Shown here in pieces: positions 8,820 to 17,351 of a stretch of 64,000 bases of DNA. The stretch is from Opitutia bacterium (GTDB taxonomy: Bacteria > Verrucomicrobiota > Verrucomicrobiia > Opitutales > UBA953): contig CANCLQ010000001.1 of assembly GCA_947378845.1 (NCBI GenBank), positions 62,001-126,000 of the forward strand, read 5' to 3'. Below the pieces are notes generated by a model, which saw only the letters and a list, made by a program, of their open reading frames with translations, had not been told where the DNA came from and did no database searches. Positions within the stretch are counted from its first letter, which is position 1, and every line of letters starts with the position of its first letter. The position numbers and the translations under genes were made by a program.

Positions 8820-11012
8820 ATGTCAAATTACAAACACGTTTCAAACCTCTGGAATGACGCCGATGCTAACAAGCTCGATGGCGTCGCTCGTTTGGTCTAC
8901 CGATCCAATCAACTCGGTGCAGACCAGCGCATCACCAATACCGGTGGTGGAAATACGTCCTCAAAGCTCGTCGAGAAGGATCCGCTGACTGGCAAGGATA
9001 CGATCGTACTGTGGGTTAAAGGCTCGGGTGGAGATTTACGTACGAGCAAGCGCGACAACTTCTCTTCACTCTATCAAGACAAGTTAATCGCCTTACAGTC
9101 CATCTACGCCAGCCGTAGTGATAAAGGTCTCAAATCAAAGGCTGAAGATGATATGGTCGGAATGTACAATCACACGACATTCAATCTGAACCCGCGCGCA
9201 TCATCGATTGATACGCCGTTGCATAGCTTCCTTCCGGGCAAGCACGTCGATCACATGCATCCTAACGCGATTATCTCGATCGCTGCCTCCAAGAATTGCG
9301 AAGCGCTGACTCAACAAATTTTCGGCGGTAAAATGGCTTACGTGAAGTGGATGCGACCGGGCTTTGAACTCGGCTTAGCGATGCAAACCATCGCCCAGAA
9401 ACAACCCAACGTCCGTGCCATTATGATGGGCCAACATGGTTTTATATCGTGGGACGATAATGATAAGGCCTGCTATGAACTGACATTGTCATTCATCGAA
9501 CAGGCCGCCGAGTTCATTGAATCCAAGTACCAAGCCAAAGGTGGCGATGCCAAAGCATTCGGTGGTGCCAAGTATCAAACCTTAGAACCCACTGCACGTC
9601 ATTCCACCCTCGCGACCATCCTCCCTTGGTTACGCGGTCAGGTGGGCAAAGAAAAACGCATGGTCGGAACCATTCAAGACGATGCCAAGATTCTGCGGTT
9701 CGTTAATTCTAACGACGCACCACGTTTGGCTGAATTAGGTACATCTTGCCCCGATCACTTCCTGCGTACGAAAATCAAACCACTCTATGTAGCTTGGAAT
9801 CCGCAGTCCGAAGATGTTGCAGCGCTTAAAGCGAAACTTGCAGCTGGCCTAACTCAATACCGTAAAGACTACGCCGCTTACTACCAAAGTTGTAAGCACG
9901 CTAACTCACCAGCAATGCGCGATGCTAACCCGACAGTCATTCTCATTCCTGGTTTAGGTATGATTGCTTGGGGTAAGGATAAGTCTGAATCACGTGTCAC
10001 CGCGGAATTTTATAACTGCGCAGTGGAAGTGATGCGTGGTGCCGAAGCAATCGATACGTATGTTGCGCTACCTCAACAAGAGGCATTCGATATTGAATAC
10101 TGGCTGCTTGAGGAAGCTAAACTCAAACGCATGCCGGCCGAAAAGGAACTCGCTCGACAAGTTATTATCGTCGTTGGTGCTGGTTCTGGCATTGGCAAAG
10201 AAACCGCCCACCGACTCGTCAAAGAAGGTGCGCACATCGTTTGCGTGGATAAGAATGTCGAAGCCGCACAAGCGACAGCCAAGGAGATCACTGACCAATA
10301 CGGTATCGGTATCGGTGTAGCGGGTACGGGAGTTTCTAATTGTGGTCCATCTATCGGTCTGAGCGGTGACATTATGGACCGTGCTTCAATTCGTCGCATG
10401 ATCGATGAAGTAGCCCTCGCCTATGGTGGTTTCGATTCCATTTGCGTGACCGCGGGTATCTTCGTTTCGCCTGACACCACGGGACATATCCCAGACGACA
10501 AATGGGCACTCACCTTTGCATTGAATGTCACAGGAAGTTACTTGGTCGCCGATGAAGCATTCAAAACCTGGAAGGAGCAAGGCCTCCGCGGTAATCTCGT
10601 TCTCACCACCAGTGCTAATGCAGTTGTGGCTAAGAAGGGCTCAGTTGCTTACGACACTTCTAAGGCCGCCGCTAATCACTTGGTACGGGAATTAGCTATG
10701 GAGTTGGCTCCCCTTGTGCGTGTTAACGGAGTCGCACCCGCAACTGTCGTTCAAGGCTCTGCGATGTTCCCGCGCGACCGAGTGATTGCATCACTTGCGA
10801 AGTATAACATTCCTTATACTGATGATGAAGCAAGCGAGTCGCTCACCACTAAGTTGTCCCAATTCTACGCTGAACGTACGCTCACGAAAAATCCGATCAC
10901 CCCTGCTGACCAAGCCGAAGCATACTTCTTACTCGTGACACAACGCCTTAATAAAACCACCGGACAGGTGATCACTGTCGACGGTGGCTTACACGAAGCC
11001 TTCTTACGCTAA
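8820..11012 (+). CDS. Bifunctional rhamnulose-1-phosphate aldolase / lactaldehyde dehydrogenase (RhaEW/YuxG type)
   Basis: A 730-residue two-domain enzyme. The N-terminal part (about residues 1-440) is a class II aldolase: phosphate loop NTGGGNTSSKL, zinc histidines in VDHMHPNAI and third His in MMGQHGFISW. The C-terminal part (about 450-730) is a short-chain dehydrogenase with the nucleotide loop GAGSGIGKE, a Ser in TTSANAVV, the YDTSK catalytic pair and a terminal TVDGG. Members of this family cleave rhamnulose-1-phosphate to DHAP and L-lactaldehyde and oxidise the aldehyde to L-lactate. Here lutABC follows directly, as expected for lactate disposal. Confidence 0.88.
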   Translation: MSNYKHVSNLWNDADANKLDGVARLVYRSNQLGADQRITNTGGGNTSSKLVEKDPLTGKDTIVLWVKGSGGDLRTSKRDNFSSLYQDKLIALQSIYASRSDKGLKSKAEDDMVGMYNHTTFNLNPRASSIDTPLHSFLPGKHVDHMHPNAIISIAASKNCEALTQQIFGGKMAYVKWMRPGFELGLAMQTIAQKQPNVRAIMMGQHGFISWDDNDKACYELTLSFIEQAAEFIESKYQAKGGDAKAFGGAKYQTLEPTARHSTLATILPWLRGQVGKEKRMVGTIQDDAKILRFVNSNDAPRLAELGTSCPDHFLRTKIKPLYVAWNPQSEDVAALKAKLAAGLTQYRKDYAAYYQSCKHANSPAMRDANPTVILIPGLGMIAWGKDKSESRVTAEFYNCAVEVMRGAEAIDTYVALPQQEAFDIEYWLLEEAKLKRMPAEKELARQVIIVVGAGSGIGKETAHRLVKEGAHIVCVDKNVEAAQATAKEITDQYGIGIGVAGTGVSNCGPSIGLSGDIMDRASIRRMIDEVALAYGGFDSICVTAGIFVSPDTTGHIPDDKWALTFALNVTGSYLVADEAFKTWKEQGLRGNLVLTTSANAVVAKKGSVAYDTSKAAANHLVRELAMELAPLVRVNGVAPATVVQGSAMFPRDRVIASLAKYNIPYTDDEASESLTTKLSQFYAERTLTKNPITPADQAEAYFLLVTQRLNKTTGQVITVDGGLHEAFLR

Positions 11013-11015
11013 AGC

Positions 11016-11741
11016 GTGCGCATCTCTCTTTTCATTCCTTGTTTCGTCGACCAACTTGCCCCTCAGGTAGGCTTGGCGTCGGTAAAGGTTTTAAAAAAGC
11101 TTGGGCACGAAATTGAGTTTCGCTCTGAACAAACCTGCTGCGGTCAACCGTCCTTCAACTCAGGTCAGTGGGATGTCGCGCGTGAAGGTGCAATTCGCAC
11201 ACTCAAAGTTTTCCGTGATGCCGAGGTCGTTGTTGGTCCCTCTGGTTCATGCGTGGCGATGATTAAGAAGTTTTACCCTGAATTACTTAAAAATACATCG
11301 CATGCCGCTGAGGCAGATGCATTGGCCCAACGCACCTTTGAATTTTCTGAATTCATTGTACGCAAATTAGGAATCACCGACGTTGGTGCATCGCTTAAGA
11401 AGAAAGTAACCTACCACGACGGTTGCCACGCGATGCGTGAATTGCGTATAAAAGAAGAGCCACGCCAATTACTTAGAGCGGTGCGAGGTTTAGAATTAAT
11501 AGAGACTGAAGAATCAGAATCCTGTTGCGGCTTCGGTGGACTATTCGCCGTGAAGTTCCCCATGATTTCGACCGCCATGGTGCAAGTTAAAGGGGGTGCC
11601 CTCGCACGCACGGGAGCTGATTATGTAGTTTCATCTGATCCGTCCTGCTTATTGCAAATCGGTGGTTGGCTGACTCGTGAAGGTAAGCCTATTCGCCCGA
11701 TGCACATTGCCGAAGTTCTGGCCGAAGGGCTCACACAATAA
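11016..11741 (+). CDS. lutA: Lactate utilization protein A (Fe-S, CCG domain)
   Basis: A 241-residue protein with two CCG-type cysteine motifs (QTCCGQPSF near residue 37 and ESCCGFGG near residue 168), as in LutA/LldE and the heterodisulfide reductase-like subunits. It is one of three parts of the LutABC complex that oxidises L-lactate to pyruvate. The start is a GTG three bases after the bifunctional aldolase stop; the stop overlaps lutB by one base (TAATG). Confidence 0.9.
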   Translation: MRISLFIPCFVDQLAPQVGLASVKVLKKLGHEIEFRSEQTCCGQPSFNSGQWDVAREGAIRTLKVFRDAEVVVGPSGSCVAMIKKFYPELLKNTSHAAEADALAQRTFEFSEFIVRKLGITDVGASLKKKVTYHDGCHAMRELRIKEEPRQLLRAVRGLELIETEESESCCGFGGLFAVKFPMISTAMVQVKGGALARTGADYVVSSDPSCLLQIGGWLTREGKPIRPMHIAEVLAEGLTQ

Positions 11742-13132
11742 TGTCTAACGCGAAAGACATTTTCCTTAAAGAAGCCACTACGGCTTCGGCCGATGGTCCA
11801 CAGCGGATATTTATCAATAAGGCGCTCGGCGGATATTACGCTAATCGTGATATCCAGAAAGCACGTTATCGTGATTGGGAAAAGGCTCGTGATGCCGCTT
11901 CATTGGCGAAGTGGACGGCCGTTAATGACTTGGCCAATACCTTAGAAACTTTCGTCAAAAAATTCGAAGGCAATGGCGGCAAGGTGCACTGGGCACGAGA
12001 CGCTGCTGAGGCTCGTAACATCATTCTTAAACTTATCGCCGACGCTAAAGCTAAGGCTGTCGTAAAATCTAAATGCATGACGACTGAGGAAATTCACCTC
12101 AACGACGCATTAGAAAAAGCCGGCTACAGTGTGGTTGAAAGCGACCTCGGAGAATTCATTCAACAATTACGAGGCGAAGCACCCTATCACTTCGTCTTCC
12201 CGTGCATGCATGTGAAGCGTGAGGAAATCAGTGCACTCTTCACTAAGCACCTGGGGACTGCGCCGACTAACAGCCCAGAGGAATTGACGATGATTGCCCG
12301 CCGTCACCTCCGTCAGCTCTACGTAGATGCCGACGTCGGTATCACCGGTGCTAATTTCTTAATCGCTGAGACGGGTCAGATATCGATCACGGAAAACGAA
12401 GGAAACGCCCGACTCACTGCCGCCCTTCCCCGCGTGCATATTGCTTTATCGGGCATAGAAAAGGTAGTTAAGAATCTCGATGACCTTTCGGTACTTCTGC
12501 CGATGCTTGCGACCGCTGGTGCGGGTCAGCCGATGACTTGTTATAATACTTTATATAGCGGGCCGCAGCAGCCGGGTGAGTGCGATGGACCTAAAGAATT
12601 TCACTTGGTGTTACTCGACAATGCTCGCACGCAATTGCTGGCCGACCCTGAGCAGCGCGATGCCTTACACTGCATTCGTTGTGGAGCCTGTTTAAATGTC
12701 TGCCCAATTTTCAAAAACATCGGCGGTCTGGCTTACGGCACTACTTACCAGGGCCCCATTGGCTCGGTCATCACACCGCACCTGCGAGGATTAGAGCAAT
12801 GGAATCACTTATCGGGTGCATCGAGTTTATGTGGTGCTTGTACTGATGCCTGCCCAGTGCGCATTGATCTGCATCACCACTTACTTCACAACCGTCGTAA
12901 CGCTAATCAAGCTTCACCTAACTTGTTTGATCGCCTGTTCCACCGCGGTTTTAATTTCGTGATTTCTCGTCCACGACTCTTTGCCTTTGGTGGCCGCGTA
13001 TTCCGTTTTACCCTCCCAGTTTTAAAGAAAATCCCTCTGCCTTATCTTAGTGCTTGGTTAAAGACGCGCGATCTGCCGCCTGCCCCTGCACAATCGTTCC
13101 GCGAGCAATGGAAGGAGTCTAACCATGGCTAA
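11741..13132 (+). CDS. lutB: Lactate utilization protein B (iron-sulfur protein)
   Basis: A 463-residue LutB/LldF-type protein. An N-terminal LUD-type domain (about residues 60-280, with ANFLIAETGQI) is followed by two ferredoxin-like Cys clusters, CIRCGACLNVCP and CGACTDACPV, that would bind 4Fe-4S centres. It should carry electrons from L-lactate toward the quinone pool. It overlaps lutA by one base and lutC by eight. Confidence 0.93.
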   Translation: MSNAKDIFLKEATTASADGPQRIFINKALGGYYANRDIQKARYRDWEKARDAASLAKWTAVNDLANTLETFVKKFEGNGGKVHWARDAAEARNIILKLIADAKAKAVVKSKCMTTEEIHLNDALEKAGYSVVESDLGEFIQQLRGEAPYHFVFPCMHVKREEISALFTKHLGTAPTNSPEELTMIARRHLRQLYVDADVGITGANFLIAETGQISITENEGNARLTAALPRVHIALSGIEKVVKNLDDLSVLLPMLATAGAGQPMTCYNTLYSGPQQPGECDGPKEFHLVLLDNARTQLLADPEQRDALHCIRCGACLNVCPIFKNIGGLAYGTTYQGPIGSVITPHLRGLEQWNHLSGASSLCGACTDACPVRIDLHHHLLHNRRNANQASPNLFDRLFHRGFNFVISRPRLFAFGGRVFRFTLPVLKKIPLPYLSAWLKTRDLPPAPAQSFREQWKESNHG

Positions 13133-13805
13133 TGCACGCGAAGAAATACTCGGTCGTATCCGTGAAGCACTTAAAGTGACCGCACCAAAGCCTCACTTTA
13201 AAAGTGAGTCACATGGAGCAACTCATTCCATTAATGCTAAGCCCTGGCTGCCGGATGGCGGCGAGACCGAGTCCGCACGACTTGAATTGTTGTCGGAAAA
13301 TCTTGCGAAGCTTAAAGCGAATCTGATTCGAGTTCCGAATGCGGCTGCGGCCAACCAGGCGTTAGCCCAAATTTCACAAACAAAGAATTGGAAGAAAGTC
13401 GCGTATCATTCTCATCCATTAGTTTCGCCAGCTGCCGAAGCGCTGCCTTGCGAAAAATGGGAAGTCGGTGCTTCGCTGGATAAACAGAAACTTGAAGGCT
13501 GCGACGCAGGCGTCACAAGTTGTGAAGCACTGGTCTCACAGTTGGGCTCGATTCTGGTTTCAAGCGAATCATCTGGCGGTAGATCGCTTTCAATCCTGCC
13601 TCATGTGCACGTGGTCATTGCCACTACTGATCAAGTTGTTGCCGACCTCGAAACATGCTTTAAGCAAGTCCTGGAAAAGCACCGGTCTAAGCTCCCCAGC
13701 ATGCTTTCGTTTATCACTGGGCCAAGTCGCACCGGAGATATTGAACGTATTCTTGTTTTAGGTGCTCACGGACCCAAAGAGCTGTACGTTATTCTGATAG
13801 GTTAG
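13125..13805 (+). CDS. lutC: Lactate utilization protein C (LUD domain)
   Basis: A 226-residue LUD-domain protein (LutC/LldG) with the typical N-terminal MANAREEILGRIREAL and a C-terminal IERILVLGAHGPKELYVI segment. It is the third lactate-oxidation subunit. It has one of the few clear Shine-Dalgarno sequences in the window, AAGGAG about eight bases before the ATG, inside the end of lutB. It is the last recognisable pathway gene of the operon. Confidence 0.9.
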   Translation: MANAREEILGRIREALKVTAPKPHFKSESHGATHSINAKPWLPDGGETESARLELLSENLAKLKANLIRVPNAAAANQALAQISQTKNWKKVAYHSHPLVSPAAEALPCEKWEVGASLDKQKLEGCDAGVTSCEALVSQLGSILVSSESSGGRSLSILPHVHVVIATTDQVVADLETCFKQVLEKHRSKLPSMLSFITGPSRTGDIERILVLGAHGPKELYVILIG

Positions 13806-13826
13806 AATATTCGCTAATGAGCATCA

Positions 13827-13853
13827 AAAGGTAGTTTTGAGCCTTTATTTATT
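13827..13853 (+). terminator. Weak intrinsic terminator-like hairpin after lutC
   Basis: A 5-bp stem, AAAGG (13827-13831) with CCTTT (13842-13846), is followed by ATTTATT. It lies 21 bases past the lutC stop, where the sugar operon would end. The stem is short and AT-rich, so this is a weak call. Confidence 0.25.
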
Positions 13854-13954
13854 GGGTTAAATGCATACCGCTATTTACGAATCGTTAGGCCTTACAAATA
13901 TTTTGCGAACAGACATTGACTCTATGCGAGCATGCCTCAATCCCAACCTTTCGC

Positions 13955-15730
13955 ATGCAGAATTTCGCGAGTCAGTGCCTGGATCAGACCAAGGCCCTCC
14001 TTAAACTAAATCTCGGTTCCATCTCAGCCGATGGCAACGTCATCCCCGTCGATGGTGAAGTGTCGCGCGCCGATGAGCCTGGTCACGTTGCCCTCGCCTT
14101 CGGCGAGTACTTCCGTGCCACAGGCGAACTCACCTTAGAGCGTCAAAACATTCCTGAAATTGTTGCCCGCACTATCACGGCACAAGTTCGTCTATCAAAA
14201 GGTTCAGATAACGGCATGGCTTTCGCTTGCCTAGGTCTCTTAGCTTTCGGACCTACACGTGAGCGTAATGTGGTCTGGGCTATACTGGATGAACCCACAC
14301 GTAAGCTCATTGATGAACGCCTAGCGGTCACCCTTGATCACCACGACCACGTTCAAGCTTTCGATATCGCTAAGGCAGTTTGCCGCGCCTCCTTTGGCCT
14401 GAGCAAGAAGGATGAAACCGGCATGCTCTTGGATCGTTTTATTGAACGCCTGACCGCTGCTTCAACTGGTGGATTTCATGATGATGCTTCCAAAGCTGCG
14501 AACGCTGATAATTTAGGCGGTGCCTTTGATTTATATGGTATCGTATCGGTAATTTTCATCCGTCAAGCCCTTCAGCTCCACGCGAACATTCAATTGCGCG
14601 ACTCGAAGTTACCTAAGCTTCGTACGATTGCAGAGAAATACCTTCGTATCATCCTTGAGACGGTTCGTGAAGATGGACTTGGCTGGTCGTACGGACGTGG
14701 TATCGGTGCCTACGGTCAAATGCATTGTATCACACTGCTCCTGCAGGCACTGCGCGATCGCTGGATTGCTTCCGATAAAGAGCCATTGGCTCGTGACTTA
14801 ATCCGTCGCTTGTACGCCAACTTTTTCACTACTTTCTTCGACATGGAGCACGGCGTGATTGTCGTTCGTGATGCCGAGCGTGATACGATTCCTGGACACA
14901 CGACGCGTATGGCTAACTTTGATGCTGCACGTTACCTTTCACAGTGGTCTCGACTCGCTAAGACGGCAGGTGGAAGCATGGAAATTCATCGTGCTGCTCA
15001 GAAGAATGCGATTTGCCGCCTCTACTCATTTGATAAGAATCTTAAAAAGGAACAAGGTTTGTTAGCCTACAGTGATCCTAATTCGGGCATGCACATTGTC
15101 ATTCCTGTCGTTTCAGGTGGTATTCATAAATACTCTGACTCACTCGCCTTCCCTCACATGCCAGGCGTTTTCGATTGGCCGTCTAATTTCTATACATCGC
15201 CGTTTATTCCTGAATTCACAATCGGAGATAAAGTATTCACGCCCTCATTCTACGGAAAGAATCTTCAAGTCGTAATGGGGACCAAGGCTGGCACCTACCA
15301 CTTCCGCTACGACCAACCCGAACTTATCGAGAATAATGAAAAGATGAGCAGCGGTGTTGGCGCGTTGAAGGTCGACTGGGAACTTGCTGGTGGCAGAATT
15401 GTCGGACGATTCACTTTAACCCCTAAGACGAATCTCATTTTAAATAATTTCCGTCTGGTTCTACCCATCGCCGCACCACATAGCCGTATGACTCCAGGCA
15501 ATGCGATTACTGTCGGTCAGGAATCGTTCCGTGCCGAAGTTTTACGTGATGATTTCCATGCTGAATGGCTTGAGACAAAAGTGGTCTCTGATGACAGCAA
15601 GCACCGCACCATCTGGGGCAAGGTTCACTTTTACCAAATCCTTGAACGTAATAAGACGATGAATTTAAGGGCCGGCACAGGATACAGCTTTGAAATCGCC
15701 TATCAGCCGGACATTCAGCGCTTAGGTTAA
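13955..15730 (+). CDS. Unrecognised protein; possible (alpha/alpha) toroid plus beta-sandwich fold
   Basis: A 591-residue protein from the ATG at 13955; an in-frame TTG at 13916 would add 13 residues. I do not recognise a named family. The first two thirds are helical with a repeated hairpin rhythm and conserved-looking aromatic motifs (GLGWSYGRGIGAYGQMH, GHTTRMANFDAARYL). The last third looks beta-rich (AYSDPNSGMHIVIPVVSGG, IWGKVHFYQIL). That order is typical of polysaccharide lyases and heparinase-like enzymes, so a carbohydrate-active role is possible. There is no signal peptide, so it is probably cytoplasmic. It lies 149 bases after the fucose/rhamnose operon. Confidence 0.6.
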   Translation: MQNFASQCLDQTKALLKLNLGSISADGNVIPVDGEVSRADEPGHVALAFGEYFRATGELTLERQNIPEIVARTITAQVRLSKGSDNGMAFACLGLLAFGPTRERNVVWAILDEPTRKLIDERLAVTLDHHDHVQAFDIAKAVCRASFGLSKKDETGMLLDRFIERLTAASTGGFHDDASKAANADNLGGAFDLYGIVSVIFIRQALQLHANIQLRDSKLPKLRTIAEKYLRIILETVREDGLGWSYGRGIGAYGQMHCITLLLQALRDRWIASDKEPLARDLIRRLYANFFTTFFDMEHGVIVVRDAERDTIPGHTTRMANFDAARYLSQWSRLAKTAGGSMEIHRAAQKNAICRLYSFDKNLKKEQGLLAYSDPNSGMHIVIPVVSGGIHKYSDSLAFPHMPGVFDWPSNFYTSPFIPEFTIGDKVFTPSFYGKNLQVVMGTKAGTYHFRYDQPELIENNEKMSSGVGALKVDWELAGGRIVGRFTLTPKTNLILNNFRLVLPIAAPHSRMTPGNAITVGQESFRAEVLRDDFHAEWLETKVVSDDSKHRTIWGKVHFYQILERNKTMNLRAGTGYSFEIAYQPDIQRLG

Positions 15731-15802
15731 GTCAAAGTAGTTCCAAAACTCGGCTTCGGTGTTGTCCTTTGCGTAAGTGCTCCCTAGTTATCTGAGACTT
15801 GT

Positions 15803-17344
15803 ATGCCGCGTCCGTTTTACATCACGACTGCCATCGATTATGCCAATGGAGCACCGCACTTGGGTCATGCTTACGAAAAGGTTCTGGCTGATATAATTGC
15901 TCGTTATCAACGCTTTCAAGGTCGTCCCGTTCATTTTCTCACAGGTTTAGACGAACATGGACAGAAGGTTCAACAGACGGCACTTAAGCGTCAATTGGCA
16001 CCACAGGACTTGGTCGATGATATCGCTATCGTCTTTCAAGAGATGCTCAAGAACCTGAATATTTCTAACGACGACTACATTCGCACCACTGAACCCCGTC
16101 ACCAAGAAGTAGTCCAAGATTTCCTGCAGAAGTTATATGATCAGGGTCTCATTTATAAAGGACAGAAGACCGACTGGTACTCTACGCGCCAAGAGCAGTT
16201 CCTGACTGATAAGGATCGTGACGAGAATGGCGACTGGCCAGAAATTTTCGGTGAAGTCACGCAGACTACTGAAGAAAATTATTATTTTAAATTATCTCAA
16301 TTCCAACCATGGCTGATTGAGCATATTCAATCGCATCCTGATTTCATCAATCCACGCTTCCGCCAAAAACAGGTACTCGAGTTCCTGAAGGAGCCGATGA
16401 ACGACCTCTGTATTTCGCGTCCAAAATCACGTCTCACCTGGGGTATTGAATTACCTTTTGATCGTAATTTCGTCACTTACGTCTGGTTCGACGCATTAAC
16501 CAATTACTATTCAGCTGTCGCCAAGAAGGGGCTTTGGCCAGCCGACATGCATGTCATTGGCAAAGACATCCTCTCCCCTCCCCATGCGGTCTACTGGCCA
16601 TGTATGTTGAAGGCGCTCAACATCGAGCCACCTAAACAATTACTCGTTCATGGCTGGTGGACCATTAATGCACAGAAGGCCTCCAAGAGCACCGGAAACG
16701 CATCGGAAACTCTCAGCTTAGTTCAATCACACGGTGCTGATGCCTTCCGCTTCTACCTTTGTCGCGACATGGTGGTCGGACAAGATGCCGACTTCTCTAT
16801 TAAGACATTCGGCGAGCGTTATAAATCTGAATTGAGCAACAACCTTGGCAACCTTGTTAACCGATTATTGAATATGGTCGGTCGAAGTTACGCTGGCGTT
16901 ATCCCTGCCCCCAATACGGAGGATGATTTAGAAAAAGCGCTCAAAGATCTTTGGGTAATTACAGAACGAAAAGTCATCGCCGCTTTTGATGAATGCCAAA
17001 TCAGTCATGCCATCGAATCACTTTGGGTTTTCATCAGTGCGATGAATGCCTACATCGACACGCGTGCCCCATGGAAGCTGGCGAAGTCAACCGAGGCTTC
17101 AGATCGTGCTAAATTAGAATCCTGCTTAGCTTACGTTGCTGAAGGACTCCGTCTCGCTGCTACGATTTTATCTCCGGTCATGCCTGAGACTTGTGAGAAA
17201 TTACTACACAATATCGGAGCCGATCCGGTTAAAGCTTTTGCGGGTCAACTGACATGGTCTAATGCCTGCGTTGGCCGAAAGGTTTCGGAGCGTTGTATCT
17301 TGTTCCCGCCCATCGAACCCAAGGCTGAAGCAACCAAAGAATAA
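15803..17344 (+). CDS. metG: Methionine--tRNA ligase (short form)
   Basis: A 513-residue class I synthetase. It starts with PRPFYITTAIDYANGAPHLGH (HIGH-type box at HLGH). The KMSKS loop reads KASKSTGN, so the usual Met is Ala. The insert at residues 120-160 (DWYSTRQEQF ... ENYYFKL) lacks the Cys pairs of zinc-binding MetRS types. There is no C-terminal tRNA-binding (EMAPII-like) domain, and the protein ends after the anticodon-binding helices. It charges initiator and elongator tRNA-Met. No Shine-Dalgarno is visible. Confidence 0.95.
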   Translation: MPRPFYITTAIDYANGAPHLGHAYEKVLADIIARYQRFQGRPVHFLTGLDEHGQKVQQTALKRQLAPQDLVDDIAIVFQEMLKNLNISNDDYIRTTEPRHQEVVQDFLQKLYDQGLIYKGQKTDWYSTRQEQFLTDKDRDENGDWPEIFGEVTQTTEENYYFKLSQFQPWLIEHIQSHPDFINPRFRQKQVLEFLKEPMNDLCISRPKSRLTWGIELPFDRNFVTYVWFDALTNYYSAVAKKGLWPADMHVIGKDILSPPHAVYWPCMLKALNIEPPKQLLVHGWWTINAQKASKSTGNASETLSLVQSHGADAFRFYLCRDMVVGQDADFSIKTFGERYKSELSNNLGNLVNRLLNMVGRSYAGVIPAPNTEDDLEKALKDLWVITERKVIAAFDECQISHAIESLWVFISAMNAYIDTRAPWKLAKSTEASDRAKLESCLAYVAEGLRLAATILSPVMPETCEKLLHNIGADPVKAFAGQLTWSNACVGRKVSERCILFPPIEPKAEATKE

Positions 17345-17351
17345 TTTTCCC

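Noticed and set aside
4951..13805. Bacterial microcompartment locus for fucose/rhamnose
   Set aside because: No shell proteins (BMC-H/P), aldehyde dehydrogenase with targeting peptide or propanediol enzymes are encoded in or next to the operon.
17262..17351. Extended start of the isochorismate synthase inside metG
   Set aside because: The extra residues do not fit the family and overlap metG by over 80 bases; the GTG at 17352 fits better.
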